Source: an uncultured Planctomycetaceae bacterium
Lineage (GTDB): Bacteria > Planctomycetota > Planctomycetia > Planctomycetales > Planctomycetaceae
Assembly: GCA_937975745.1 (NCBI GenBank)
Contig: CALJUK010001011.1
Span: forward strand, 1 to 5,450
Direction: 5' to 3'
DNA: 5,450 nucleotides
Numbering within the stretch: the first letter of the stretch is position 1; every line of letters begins with the position of its first letter. Shown piece after piece: positions 1 to 5,122 of the stretch. The translations under genes and the position numbers were made by a program. The notes beneath the pieces are model-generated. The model did not search any database, was not told the origin of the DNA, and saw only the letters and a list, made by a program, of their open reading frames with translations.

Positions 1-33
1 CGCTTCGACCGGAGACTCGGACTTTGAAGACTC

Positions 34-915
34 CTATGGCGGCCTGTACCGCTGGCCGAGACGATCCTTGCTTCGCTGAACCGTCTTCAGGAACAAGTCC
101 TCAAGCGTCGCCTTGGGATGTGCAACCGTATTCAGCTTTGCGTTGTGCTTGGCCAGGACAGCCTCGATCTCTTTTACCGTCGCATCATCCAGCTTGGAGG
201 TTAACAGCTGGGTTTCGCCTTGCTCCTGCAACAGGTCGTCGACCCGGCCCAACTCTTTCAGATCGCCCGCGTACAGAATCGCGATGCGGTCGCACACGTC
301 CTGGACGTCGGCGAGCAGGTGGCTGCACATCAGGACGGTTTTCCCCTCGTCCTTCAGCTTGAGGATCATGTCCTTCATGTCGCGTGTTCCCAGCGGATCC
401 AGACCGCTGGTTGGCTCGTCGAGCATGACCAGATCGGGATTGTTGATCAACGCCTGAGCCAGACCGATTCGGCGGGTCATCCCTTTGGAGTATTCTTTCA
501 ACTGTCGCCGGCGGGCATTTTTCAGCCCGACACGTTCGATCAGTTCGTCGGCCCGCTGCTTCCGTTCTGCCGCCGACATATTGAACAATCGGCCGTAGAA
601 ATCGAGCGTCTCATCCGCGTTAAGGAAGCGGTACAGGTACGACTCTTCGGGAAGGTAGCCGATTCGCTGATTCTTCTCGACGTCAGCAGCCGACTTACCA
701 AGGATGGTGATTTCGCCCTCGGTCGGGAACAGCAAGCCGAGCAGCAATTTCATGGTCGTCGTCTTGCCCGAACCGTTCGGTCCCAGCAAACCGAAAACCT
801 CGCCCTTGTGGACGTCCAGGCTCAGTGAGTTCAGCGCCTGAACTTTCTTGCGGCCCCAGAAGTCGCGGTAAACCTTGCTTAAATTACGGATCTGGATGAC
901 GGGCTCGGCACTCAT
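34..915 (-). CDS. ABC transporter ATP-binding protein (ABC-2 exporter type)
   Basis: This 293-residue protein is the cytoplasmic ATPase of an ABC-2 type exporter and would power a separate membrane permease; the substrate cannot be read from it. Visible motifs in order are Walker A GPNGSGKT (45-52), a Q-loop region reading GYLPEE (86-91) with Glu where Gln is usual, the signature YSKGM (142-146), Walker B LVMLDEP (162-168), the D-loop SGLD (170-173) and the switch His199. Residues from about 225 form the C-terminal extension common in this subfamily. I chose the ATG at 915 because GAGAGG lies six bases upstream; a TTG two codons earlier would touch that site. The TAG at 34-36 is followed in the same frame by 11 sense codons to the window edge. 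The permease gene is expected further left but no start codon for it is visible. Family assignment is firm; substrate is unknown. Confidence 0.95.
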   Translation of the reverse strand: MSAEPVIQIRNLSKVYRDFWGRKKVQALNSLSLDVHKGEVFGLLGPNGSGKTTTMKLLLGLLFPTEGEITILGKSAADVEKNQRIGYLPEESYLYRFLNADETLDFYGRLFNMSAAERKQRADELIERVGLKNARRRQLKEYSKGMTRRIGLAQALINNPDLVMLDEPTSGLDPLGTRDMKDMILKLKDEGKTVLMCSHLLADVQDVCDRIAILYAGDLKELGRVDDLLQEQGETQLLTSKLDDATVKEIEAVLAKHNAKLNTVAHPKATLEDLFLKTVQRSKDRLGQRYRPP

Positions 916-959
916 GAACAACCTCTCGGCGTCGCGCGTGTCTGTGTCTTACAATGAGG

Positions 960-998
960 CTGCGTCATGCATGAGGCCGCCGGCTTCCGGCGACGCAG
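960..998 (-). other. Inverted-repeat hairpin upstream of ABC ATPase
   Basis: A 7-bp outer stem pairs 960-966 (CTGCGTC) with 992-998 (GACGCAG). Inside it GCCGG (979-983) pairs with CCGGC (987-991) around a 3-base loop. Read on the gene strand, this gives a long hairpin with a one-sided 12-base bulge, ending about 45 bases before the ATPase start codon. The bulge contains CCTC, which could pair with the GAGG of the ribosome binding site. A role in controlling translation is only inference. Confidence 0.4.
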
Positions 999-1037
999 AC
1001 CCCGACAAATGGAGATAAAAAACGCTATCGTCAGCAC

Positions 1038-1049
1038 CCCAAAGGGGGC
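1038..1049. repeat. Small C/G hairpin (CCCC-AAA-GGGG)
   Basis: A short perfect inverted repeat of four C/G pairs around AAA lies between the two larger inverted repeats of the ABC leader region. Alone it could be chance; it is recorded because it adds to the local concentration of self-complementary sequence. Confidence 0.2.
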
Positions 1050-1084
1050 AAATTCTTTAATGATCCGTTGAGTGTTACGGCATT

Positions 1085-1155
1085 GGGCGAACATCCGTTG
1101 GTTGAAATCAACGAACCATGCCGATCTAAAACCGGAGCACGCGGTGTGTTCGCCC
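1085..1155. repeat. Nested inverted repeat, candidate structured RNA
   Basis: GGGCGAACA (1085-1093) is the exact reverse complement of TGTTCGCCC (1147-1155), giving a 9-bp closing stem over 71 bases. Enclosed is a second inverted repeat, GTTG-AAAT-CAAC, extended past one G-G mismatch by GTT/AAC (1097-1116). A closed outer stem with an inner hairpin is the arrangement expected of a folded RNA element. No known riboswitch motif was recognised and the transcribed strand is unknown. Confidence 0.3.
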
Positions 1156-1531
1156 TTGAGATGACGGACGAATCCTGCCCACATGCCGGGGCTGTCTCAG
1201 GTCCCGGGCCAAAATCGTGAGAACCAACGGGCAGACGTTGACCGCCAGACGCCCCGTCCTCCCCCTCCGTGGCACCGAACCGCCAACAGCGGCTACACCC
1301 CTGCGAAAAACATAGGCGCAACTAGACTGACGCGATTCAGAGTAGTCCCCCAATGTAAGGTGGACCTCCGCCGCATGCAAGACAGCCGTCGGATATCAGT
1401 TGCATCTTTTTCACGCCGTAGCGGGTCGGTCCGGACGAGCGTCACAGTCCCGATGATTTGCCCGACAGGACGCGTCGCCTTGTGAGAGCGGTCCAAACAA
1501 CAGGTCCGGTCGGCCGCGCAAGCAAACGGAA

Positions 1532-1573
1532 GTTGCGCACCACGCAACCGGGACCCGGGCGATTTGGGCCCGG
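1532..1573 (-). terminator. Tandem hairpins downstream of DUF309, possible terminator
   Basis: Two perfect 6-bp hairpins sit side by side 35 to 76 bases past the DUF309 stop codon: GTTGCG/CGCAAC (1532-1537 with 1543-1548) and CCGGGC/GCCCGG (1555-1560 with 1568-1573). Neither is followed by a run of T on the minus strand, so they are not classical intrinsic terminators. They could assist Rho-dependent termination or protect the mRNA 3' end. Confidence 0.3.
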
Positions 1574-1607
1574 ACATTCGCGGAACACGACCAACTGCCG
1601 TAGCTCA

Positions 1608-2168
1608 TTAGCCGAGGGGCAGAGGCGCCGGCTGCAGTACGAACGGGAAGACACGCCCCGGAACACCCGCTTCGGCCAGACCCTTGTACCGGAGCTGCGC
1701 GGCTCGGTCCGCGGCGAATTGCAGCAGCGTGAACTCCAGACCGCAGTAGCGGTCCTGATTGCACTCGGCCGCAACGTCAGCGAAGACTTCTCCGGCTGAC
1801 GCGGCATGCCGTCGAACGCCGTGAATGCTGTGCTCGCGAACCTTTACACCAGCCGCTGAGATTTTGATCAGGCCCTTCAAAAAACGACTGACCGTGGTGT
1901 CCGGACCGCTCACTCGCCACAGCCGCTCCCATTCTTCGTGGGCTTCCCAGTAGTAGCCGTGGTTGAACAGGTCAATTGCCAGCAGATACGTCCGGTTGTC
2001 GGTCCAAAGCTCTGGAACGAGCGGCTTGGGCGGCTTCCGCTTGCGACCGTGGCTGTGACCGCGAGGATCGCGGACCGGATGCGGAACACTTCCGCCAGGG
2101 ACGTAGGTGTAAGAAGGCAATTCTGCCGAGGGAAGCAACCGAAAAGTTTCATCAACCGAATTAGCCAT
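1608..2168 (-). CDS. DUF309 domain-containing protein
   Basis: The 186-residue product carries the hallmark of DUF309: LFNHGYYWEAHEEWERLWR (67-85), with the Glu-Ala-His core at 75-77, followed by the helix FLKGLIKISAAGVK (96-109), which fits the conserved leucine/glycine-rich second helix. DUF309 proteins are small helical cytoplasmic proteins of unproven function; a metal-dependent hydrolase role has been suggested from the conserved His/Glu residues. About 60 residues precede the domain and are rich in Pro, His, Arg and Lys, likely disordered. The C-terminal part (about 125-186) is less conserved in appearance. The ATG at 2168 has AGGAG about ten bases upstream and a sigma70-like promoter about 95 bases upstream. 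It appears to be a single-gene unit, with large gaps on both sides. Family call is firm, function is not known. Confidence 0.88.
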   Translation of the reverse strand: MANSVDETFRLLPSAELPSYTYVPGGSVPHPVRDPRGHSHGRKRKPPKPLVPELWTDNRTYLLAIDLFNHGYYWEAHEEWERLWRVSGPDTTVSRFLKGLIKISAAGVKVREHSIHGVRRHAASAGEVFADVAAECNQDRYCGLEFTLLQFAADRAAQLRYKGLAEAGVPGRVFPFVLQPAPLPLG

Positions 2169-2262
2169 CCGACTTCGTCTCCTGTCCGCAATTTTCTGAC
2201 TTGGCTTGCCGAGCGCGCGGTGGGCTCCCGGGTCACAACCAAGCTGCTGTTAATCCGGTCCT

Positions 2263-2291
2263 ATAAAACCGATCCGAACCGCAAGTGTCAA
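2263..2291 (-). promoter_or_regulatory. Sigma70-type promoter for DUF309 gene
   Basis: On the minus strand a perfect -35 box TTGACA (2291-2286) is followed by a 17-base spacer and a -10 box TTTTAT (2268-2263; 4 of 6 consensus positions). Transcription would start near 2256, giving a leader of roughly 90 bases before the ATG at 2168. The exact -35 and ideal spacing make it the best promoter in the window. Confidence 0.6.
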
Positions 2292-2348
2292 ATCTTTTTT
2301 CCGTCGAAGCAGGCCTACTCTGGAAACGACTCTGGGGACTGAACTGTC

Positions 2349-2365
2349 GAGCCCAACACGGGCTC
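2349..2365. repeat. Stem-loop GAGCCC-N5-GGGCTC
   Basis: A perfect 6-bp stem with a 5-base loop, followed by a run of G and then GGCC-N6-GGCC, which can form a second small hairpin. It lies about 60 bases upstream of the DUF309 promoter. There is no T-run, so it does not fit an intrinsic terminator on either strand; it could be a protein-binding palindrome. Confidence 0.3.
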
Positions 2366-2555
2366 TGGGGGCCTTTGGTGGCCTGGGAGACATGAGGAGA
2401 CCCGGGGTACCGTCCAGAAGGCAACTCGCAACGGAAAACTCGTATCGTGGTAAGTGTCACAGCGAACCGGACGTAATCCGATCCGCGGCATTCAGCAGTG
2501 CTCGGCGATCTGAGGCAGCCTGCGCTTCATCAGAATCATATCGGATCGCGACCCA

Positions 2556-2582
2556 GTTTTACCTAACCCATTCAGGTAAAAC
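2556..2582. repeat. Perfect 9-bp stem-loop in folK-DUF309 gap
   Basis: GTTTTACCT (2556-2564) is exactly reverse-complementary to AGGTAAAAC (2574-2582), separated by a 9-base loop. The stem is AT-rich, unlike its GC-rich surroundings, and its centre-to-centre distance of 18 bases would suit a dimeric DNA-binding protein as well as an RNA hairpin. It lies about 285 bases downstream of the folK stop codon. Confidence 0.4.
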
Positions 2583-2866
2583 GCGTTGCGCCTTCTGTGC
2601 AACAGGATGCGATCACACCCAGCAGTGGGGCGGGCATCTCTACACGGATCAACGTCAAGACGTTCGCTCCCCGCAGAAGATGAATTTGTCCTTATAGAAT
2701 ACAGCACCCCATCCCACCTGCAACAGAGAGATTTGCCGGATTTGTGCATAAAACGAGAGAATTCTTGGCTGCCACCCGCGCGATTTCAATAGGCCTGATC
2801 GAATCACCCAGAAATTCGCCCCCAGCGGTAAATGCCTCCTGTGACGTCTCGATCTGGTCTTCTGCT

Positions 2867-3646
2867 CTAGGGACGGCTTGTTCCAAGTGCGGAATTCAGC
2901 ACGTCGCGCACTGTCGTGACGCGATCGGTCGGCTCTGACGACAGATCCAGCAGTCGCCCCTCGATCAGTGGTGCGACGGGTTCCGAGAAGGACACTTTGT
3001 CAGCATCGCCTCCCGTCGGATGACCATCCTCAGGGATTTGGAACACGATGGCCGGCAGGGTAGCGAGAATCTCCGCCGGGTTCGCGGCGTTGATCCAGCA
3101 GACTTCGGGAAAGCGGCTTCTGCACGCGTCGAGAATCTGGTCTCGCAACGGGGCAATCCCCCCCGTCAATCCACATGGAAGGGGGCGGGCCAGCAGGCGG
3201 TCCCGAAGTTCAACAATTGTGGACTTGCGTGTCGGATGAGTCACATCGGGAGCGATCTCGACCAGTGGGTCCAGTACGAATCGCCGGTGCCACAACCGTG
3301 GGTGGGGAACAATCACCTGCCCAGTGTTGACGATCTGGTTACCGTGAAGCAGCAAGTCGAGGTCAATGTCCCGACTGCCCCAGCGTTTGGTACGCACGCG
3401 TCCGAGGTCCGCTTCGATCTGATGCAGACATTCGAGCAATTCCGCTGGCGGGATGTCGGTGTCAAACCGAGCCGCGGCGTTGGCAAACGTTTCGGTGGCG
3501 ACTCCCCCGACCGGTTGCGTCAGGTGCGTCGAACTGAGGGCCAGAATCGGACTGCCCATGAGAGATTCCAGCCGGTCGAGTGCCTGGCCGAAGATCTGCT
3601 CCGAATCTGATCGTGTCGTTCCGAGCGCGATGTAACAGGCCGACAT
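2867..3646 (-). CDS. folK: HPPK (2-amino-4-hydroxy-6-hydroxymethyldihydropteridine pyrophosphokinase) with C-terminal extension
   Basis: FolK transfers pyrophosphate from ATP to 6-hydroxymethyl-7,8-dihydropterin, the step before dihydropteroate synthase in cytoplasmic folate synthesis. Residues 1-150 are the HPPK domain: YIALGT at 5-10, SSTHLTQPVGG (38-48), GRVRTKRWGSRDIDLDLLL (82-100) with the Mg-binding pair Asp95 and Asp97, and IVPHPRLWHRRFVLDPL (112-128) followed by EIAP. The usual GSNLGD loop is changed to GTTRSD. The protein has 259 residues where the family is normally about 160; residues 155-259 form an extra domain I do not recognise. I chose the ATG at 3646 because the fold begins four residues later; a frame 30 codons longer would overlap the pilin gene. 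The start has only a weak GAGA site. The gene lies 55 bases behind the pilin, so a shared transcript is possible, although a perfect TTGACA (3684-3679) without a matching -10 box also lies in that gap. Confidence 0.93.
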   Translation of the reverse strand: MSACYIALGTTRSDSEQIFGQALDRLESLMGSPILALSSTHLTQPVGGVATETFANAAARFDTDIPPAELLECLHQIEADLGRVRTKRWGSRDIDLDLLLHGNQIVNTGQVIVPHPRLWHRRFVLDPLVEIAPDVTHPTRKSTIVELRDRLLARPLPCGLTGGIAPLRDQILDACRSRFPEVCWINAANPAEILATLPAIVFQIPEDGHPTGGDADKVSFSEPVAPLIEGRLLDLSSEPTDRVTTVRDVLNSALGTSRP

Positions 3647-3701
3647 GACGTCTCGTGGATGCGGTGAAACGATCAGGCTGTCAACGAAGGGCTGTCGTGA
3701 T

Positions 3702-3884
3702 CTACTCGCCGCCGAAGCCGACTGCGTCCAGGCCATCCTTGACGCCGGACCACATGCCCAAATTCTGAGTTCCGACGGAGGACACGGCTGCGATGATGCT
3801 GATCAGGATGAGCGCCAGCAATACGGCGTATTCGACAGCAGTTGTTCCCGAGTCGTCTTTCCACAGCCGCATTAACGCCTGCAT
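3702..3884 (-). CDS. Flp-type (type IVb) pilin
   Basis: A 60-residue preprotein with the layout of Flp/Fap pilins: a short charged leader ending KDDSG (9-13), then TTAVEYAVLLALILISIIAAV (14-34), a single membrane-spanning helix that also forms the pilus core. Prepilin peptidase would cut after Gly13, leaving the conserved Glu at +5 and Tyr at +6 of the mature pilin. The tail is short and Gly-rich. Such subunits are exported and assembled by tad/cpa machinery into thin adhesion pili; none of that machinery is in this window, so this is an orphan or distant pilin gene. The ATG at 3884 was chosen over a longer frame beginning at 4067 because GGAG lies eight bases upstream and the product then has the family's typical length. 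A candidate promoter lies at 4104-4076, with repeated motifs around it. Confidence 0.9.
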   Translation of the reverse strand: MQALMRLWKDDSGTTAVEYAVLLALILISIIAAVSSVGTQNLGMWSGVKDGLDAVGFGGE

Positions 3885-3923
3885 CTTACCCACTCCGCAG
3901 CCTGTTGTCTCTTCGGGAGGCTC

Positions 3924-3984
3924 ACTCTGCAGAAGAATTACTCTGCAGAATTCCGACTCGGTTTCGTGTCTGGCGACTGCAGAA
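3924..3984. repeat. CTGCAGAA direct repeats upstream of pilin
   Basis: ACTCTGCAGAA occurs exactly at 3924-3934 and again at 3940-3950, a 16-base period. The core CTGCAGAA recurs at 3977-3984, 34 bases further on. All three have the same orientation and lie 40 to 100 bases upstream of the pilin start codon, inside the leader predicted from the promoter at 4104-4076. They could be protein-binding sites in DNA or RNA. The core contains the palindrome CTGCAG. Confidence 0.4.
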
Positions 3985-4075
3985 CCTGTTTGAAACCATC
4001 CCGTGAACCCACCGGTCTGGTCGACAGTGCAAGCTGGAACACAACCGCAGTGAGATAAAATTTCCACCGTGAGGA

Positions 4076-4104
4076 AATCTAGGTCACAAATTCGAGTCGG
4101 TCAA
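4076..4104 (-). promoter_or_regulatory. Candidate sigma70 promoter for pilin (and folK)
   Basis: On the minus strand TTGACC (4104-4099; 5 of 6 consensus) is followed by a 17-base spacer and TAGATT (4081-4076; 4 of 6). Transcription would start near 4069, leaving a leader of about 185 bases before the pilin. The adjoining repeats at 4109-4159 lie just upstream of the -35 box, where activators often bind. Support is by motif only. Confidence 0.42.
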
Positions 4105-4108
4105 AGCA

Positions 4109-4159
4109 GAATTTGACGGGTTTCAGGTCAATTTACGGGCTTCTGTCTTCAATTTACGG
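4109..4159. repeat. Direct repeats CCGTAAATTGA upstream of pilin promoter
   Basis: The 11-mer TCAATTTACGG occurs exactly at 4128-4138 and 4149-4159, a 21-base period equal to two helical turns. A degenerate third copy, GAATTTGACGG, lies at 4109-4119, about 19 bases further toward the gene. Read with the pilin strand they are CCGTAAATTGA, CCGTAAATTGA and CCGTCAAATTC, with the last ending five bases upstream of the candidate -35 box. Placement on one face of the helix is typical of an operator array for a DNA-binding regulator. Confidence 0.5.
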
Positions 4160-4173
4160 TCATCGGTCTCCGA

Positions 4174-4195
4174 AAGCAGGTGCTGCTGCCTGCTT
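4174..4195. repeat. Perfect 7-bp hairpin AAGCAGG-N8-CCTGCTT
   Basis: AAGCAGG (4174-4180) is exactly reverse-complementary to CCTGCTT (4189-4195), with an 8-base loop reading TGCTGCTG. It lies just beyond the direct repeats, away from the pilin. Without a T-run on either strand it is more likely a binding palindrome than a terminator. Confidence 0.3.
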
Positions 4196-4422
4196 GAAAA
4201 TCGCTGGATTGGGAGTTTGACTGGCAATCTGCCACACTGGACGCAAGAATGGACTTCTGCGAACGGAGCGACCGAACCGAGACAGGCCGGCTAAGCAAGC
4301 GAAAGCATCGCGACTTTTTGATCGGCGCTCGGGTCTCGCGTGCGTCTGTCACGGTACCGCCCATTGAATTTCGAGCGGCATGACCGGAGTACGGTTTCTG
4401 CCGGTGCCATGTTCGTTCAGTG

Positions 4423-4427
4423 AGGAG
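4423..4427 (+). promoter_or_regulatory. infA ribosome binding site
   Basis: AGGAG lies 11 bases before the infA ATG. The spacing is somewhat long but the motif is clear, and it supports the start that gives the standard 72-residue IF-1. Confidence 0.6.
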
Positions 4428-4438
4428 ATTGTATCTGT

Positions 4439-4657
4439 ATGGCCAAAGAAGAGGCGATCGAGGTTGAAGGAACTGTGACAGAGGCTTTGGCCAACACGCA
4501 ATTCCGTGTTGAGTTGGAGAACGGTCATCAGGTTCTGGCCCATGTCGCCGGCAAGATGCGCAAGCACTTTATCCGTATTGTGCCCGGTGACCGTGTCGTC
4601 GTGGAAGTCTCGCCTTACGACCTCAACCGGGGTCGCATTGTCTATCGCGAACGCTGA
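4439..4657 (+). CDS. infA: Translation initiation factor IF-1
   Basis: IF-1 binds the A site of the 30S ribosomal subunit with IF-2 and IF-3 and helps select the initiator tRNA. The product is 72 residues, the normal bacterial length, and is a single S1-type OB-fold. Family landmarks are MAKEEAIEVEGTV at the start, FRVELENGHQVLAHVAGKMRK (22-42), the basic RNA-contact stretch around KMRKHFIRI (39-47), PGDRVVVEVSPYDL (49-62) and the end RGRIVYRER (64-72). No residue looks abnormal. It stands alone on the plus strand with a long upstream gap, so it is not in a ribosomal-protein operon here. An 18-bp tandem duplication repeats its last codons and stop. Confidence 0.97.
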   Translation: MAKEEAIEVEGTVTEALANTQFRVELENGHQVLAHVAGKMRKHFIRIVPGDRVVVEVSPYDLNRGRIVYRER

Positions 4658-4681
4658 TACCCGCGCAAACGCTGACACCCG
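4646..4681 (+). repeat. 18-bp tandem duplication over infA stop codon
   Basis: Bases 4646-4663 and 4664-4681 match at 16 of 18 positions. The unit covers the last three infA codons, the TGA and two following codons, so the second copy puts a further in-frame TGA 18 bases after the first. The two differences are G/A and T/C transitions, fitting an old slippage or duplication event. Confidence 0.75.
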
Positions 4682-4703
4682 TTTGCTGCTGCAGCTTCAC
4701 TTA

Positions 4704-4728
4704 GGCTGGCGGCCGACGACTGCCAGCC
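4704..4728 (+). terminator. Hairpin downstream of infA, possible terminator
   Basis: GGCTGGC (4704-4710) pairs perfectly with GCCAGCC (4722-4728) around an 11-base loop, starting 46 bases after the infA stop. The only T stretch (4739-4741) is short and distant, so termination strength is doubtful. The same hairpin could serve the minus-strand lipoprotein candidate approaching from the right. Confidence 0.4.
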
Positions 4729-4823
4729 GACGGCACGCTTTCGATCAGCCTGCTTGCCGCGAAGTCACAGTTCCTAGACAATTTCCATCCGTTTTGACAC
4801 CACAGAGAGCGTTTTCGGCTGGG

Positions 4824-4955
4824 TCATGTGTGGGCGGGCGTTTGCTGTCGGCCCGCAGGGTCTACGCGTTGGCCCAATGTCACTCTGCATTCGCAACCGG
4901 CGACCAGAGCGGATACGAGCAGCAGACCAAACAACGGCGTCTGGTGCCGGTCCAT
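4824..4955 (-). CDS. Possible small lipoprotein
   Basis: This 43-residue frame begins MDRHQTP, continues with the hydrophobic stretch LFGLLLVSALVA and then GC: the lipobox LVAGC (17-21), at a normal distance from the start. Signal peptidase II would cut before Cys21 and leave a lipid-anchored peptide of 23 residues, rich in Gln, Arg and Thr, with a second Cys two residues later. No family is recognised. The arrangement of charged start, hydrophobic core and lipobox is hard to get by chance, but the ATG at 4955 has no clear ribosome binding site and no promoter was found. The frame is open upstream to 5081, but those 42 codons look non-coding. It lies between infA and rnhA on the opposite strand. 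It may be chance, a real micro-lipoprotein, or the remains of a longer one. Confidence 0.35.
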   Translation of the reverse strand: MDRHQTPLFGLLLVSALVAGCECRVTLGQRVDPAGRQQTPAHT

Positions 4956-5122
4956 CGAATGCCGGCCGGAACATTCAAACCAAGTCCTACACTCTCTTGC
5001 GACCGCCCCAGGGGGCTCCGTCCGGACGCAGAGACAGGCTCGACAACGTCTCCCGATGTCCCTCAAACTGTTTGCGACCACGACAAGACCTCATTCCACA
5101 CCTCATTGCAGTCTGCTCGGAC

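Larger units (their letters stand above)
916..1607. other. Intergenic region between DUF309 gene and ABC ATPase gene
   Basis: About 690 bases with no convincing gene. Open frames exist on both strands, but they have no good ribosome binding site and no recognisable protein features. The part next to the ABC gene (960-1155) is rich in inverted repeats and may be its untranslated leader. The part next to DUF309 (1532-1573) holds two hairpins that may end DUF309 transcription. I could not place a credible sigma70 promoter for the ABC gene here. Confidence 0.6.
2292..2866. other. Non-coding gap between folK and DUF309
   Basis: About 575 bases between the DUF309 promoter and the folK stop codon contain no gene I can support. 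Short open frames on both strands lack ribosome binding sites and family features. Two perfect stem-loops (2349-2365 and 2556-2582) stand out. No transposase fragment, tRNA or repeat array is visible. The region may hold a small RNA or a decayed gene, but nothing shows this directly. Confidence 0.5.
3885..4438. other. Divergent intergenic region, pilin / infA
   Basis: About 550 bases separate the minus-strand pilin from the plus-strand infA and hold no convincing gene. The pilin-proximal half contains two groups of short direct repeats, a candidate minus-strand promoter and a hairpin. For infA I see a TTGACT (4217-4222) with no good -10 partner, so its promoter is not placed. Confidence 0.55.
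4658..5122. other. infA-rnhA interval
   Basis: About 465 bases separate infA from rnhA. The interval holds the tandem duplication, the hairpin at 4704-4728 and the possible lipoprotein gene. A perfect TTGACA (4794-4799) has no -10 box at the right distance. From about 4956 to 5122 I see no other element, and no clear promoter for rnhA. Confidence 0.5.

Noticed and set aside
220..828. Long plus-strand frame opposite the ABC ATPase.
   Set aside because: It lies wholly inside the ATPase gene on the opposite strand, and the ATPase motifs are unmistakable.
912..1184. A 90-codon minus-strand frame whose TGA overlaps the ABC ATPase ATG as ATGA, with a hydrophobic stretch near its middle.
   Set aside because: The stop-start overlap is suggestive, but there is no ribosome binding site at its start, the composition is Cys- and Arg-rich like random sequence, and it covers the inverted-repeat region. 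No family is recognisable.
1411..1807. Several overlapping minus- and plus-strand frames at the DUF309 3' end.
   Set aside because: Arg-, Ser- and Pro-rich out-of-frame readings of GC-rich DNA without start signals; DUF309 explains the coding part.
2692..2886. A 64-codon minus-strand frame overlapping the folK end, with a fairly protein-like central part (RAEDQIETSQEAF...).
   Set aside because: There is no ribosome binding site at its ATG; the one strong AGGAGG inside it is not followed by a usable start. Too short to support without comparison.
3020..3610. Long plus-strand frame opposite folK.
   Set aside because: Antisense shadow of a well-supported HPPK; it has no protein-family features.
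3647..3736. A 30-codon N-terminal extension of folK.
   Set aside because: It would overlap the pilin 3' end, and HPPK proteins begin just before the YIALG strand, which fits the ATG at 3646.
4794..4799. Perfect -35 box TTGACA upstream of rnhA.
   Set aside because: No acceptable -10 box lies 16 to 18 bases downstream, and rnhA starts more than 300 bases away.
4826..5122. In-frame upstream extension of RNase HI (99 extra codons).
   Set aside because: The added residues are not protein-like, and the RNase HI fold begins shortly after the ATG at 5123.
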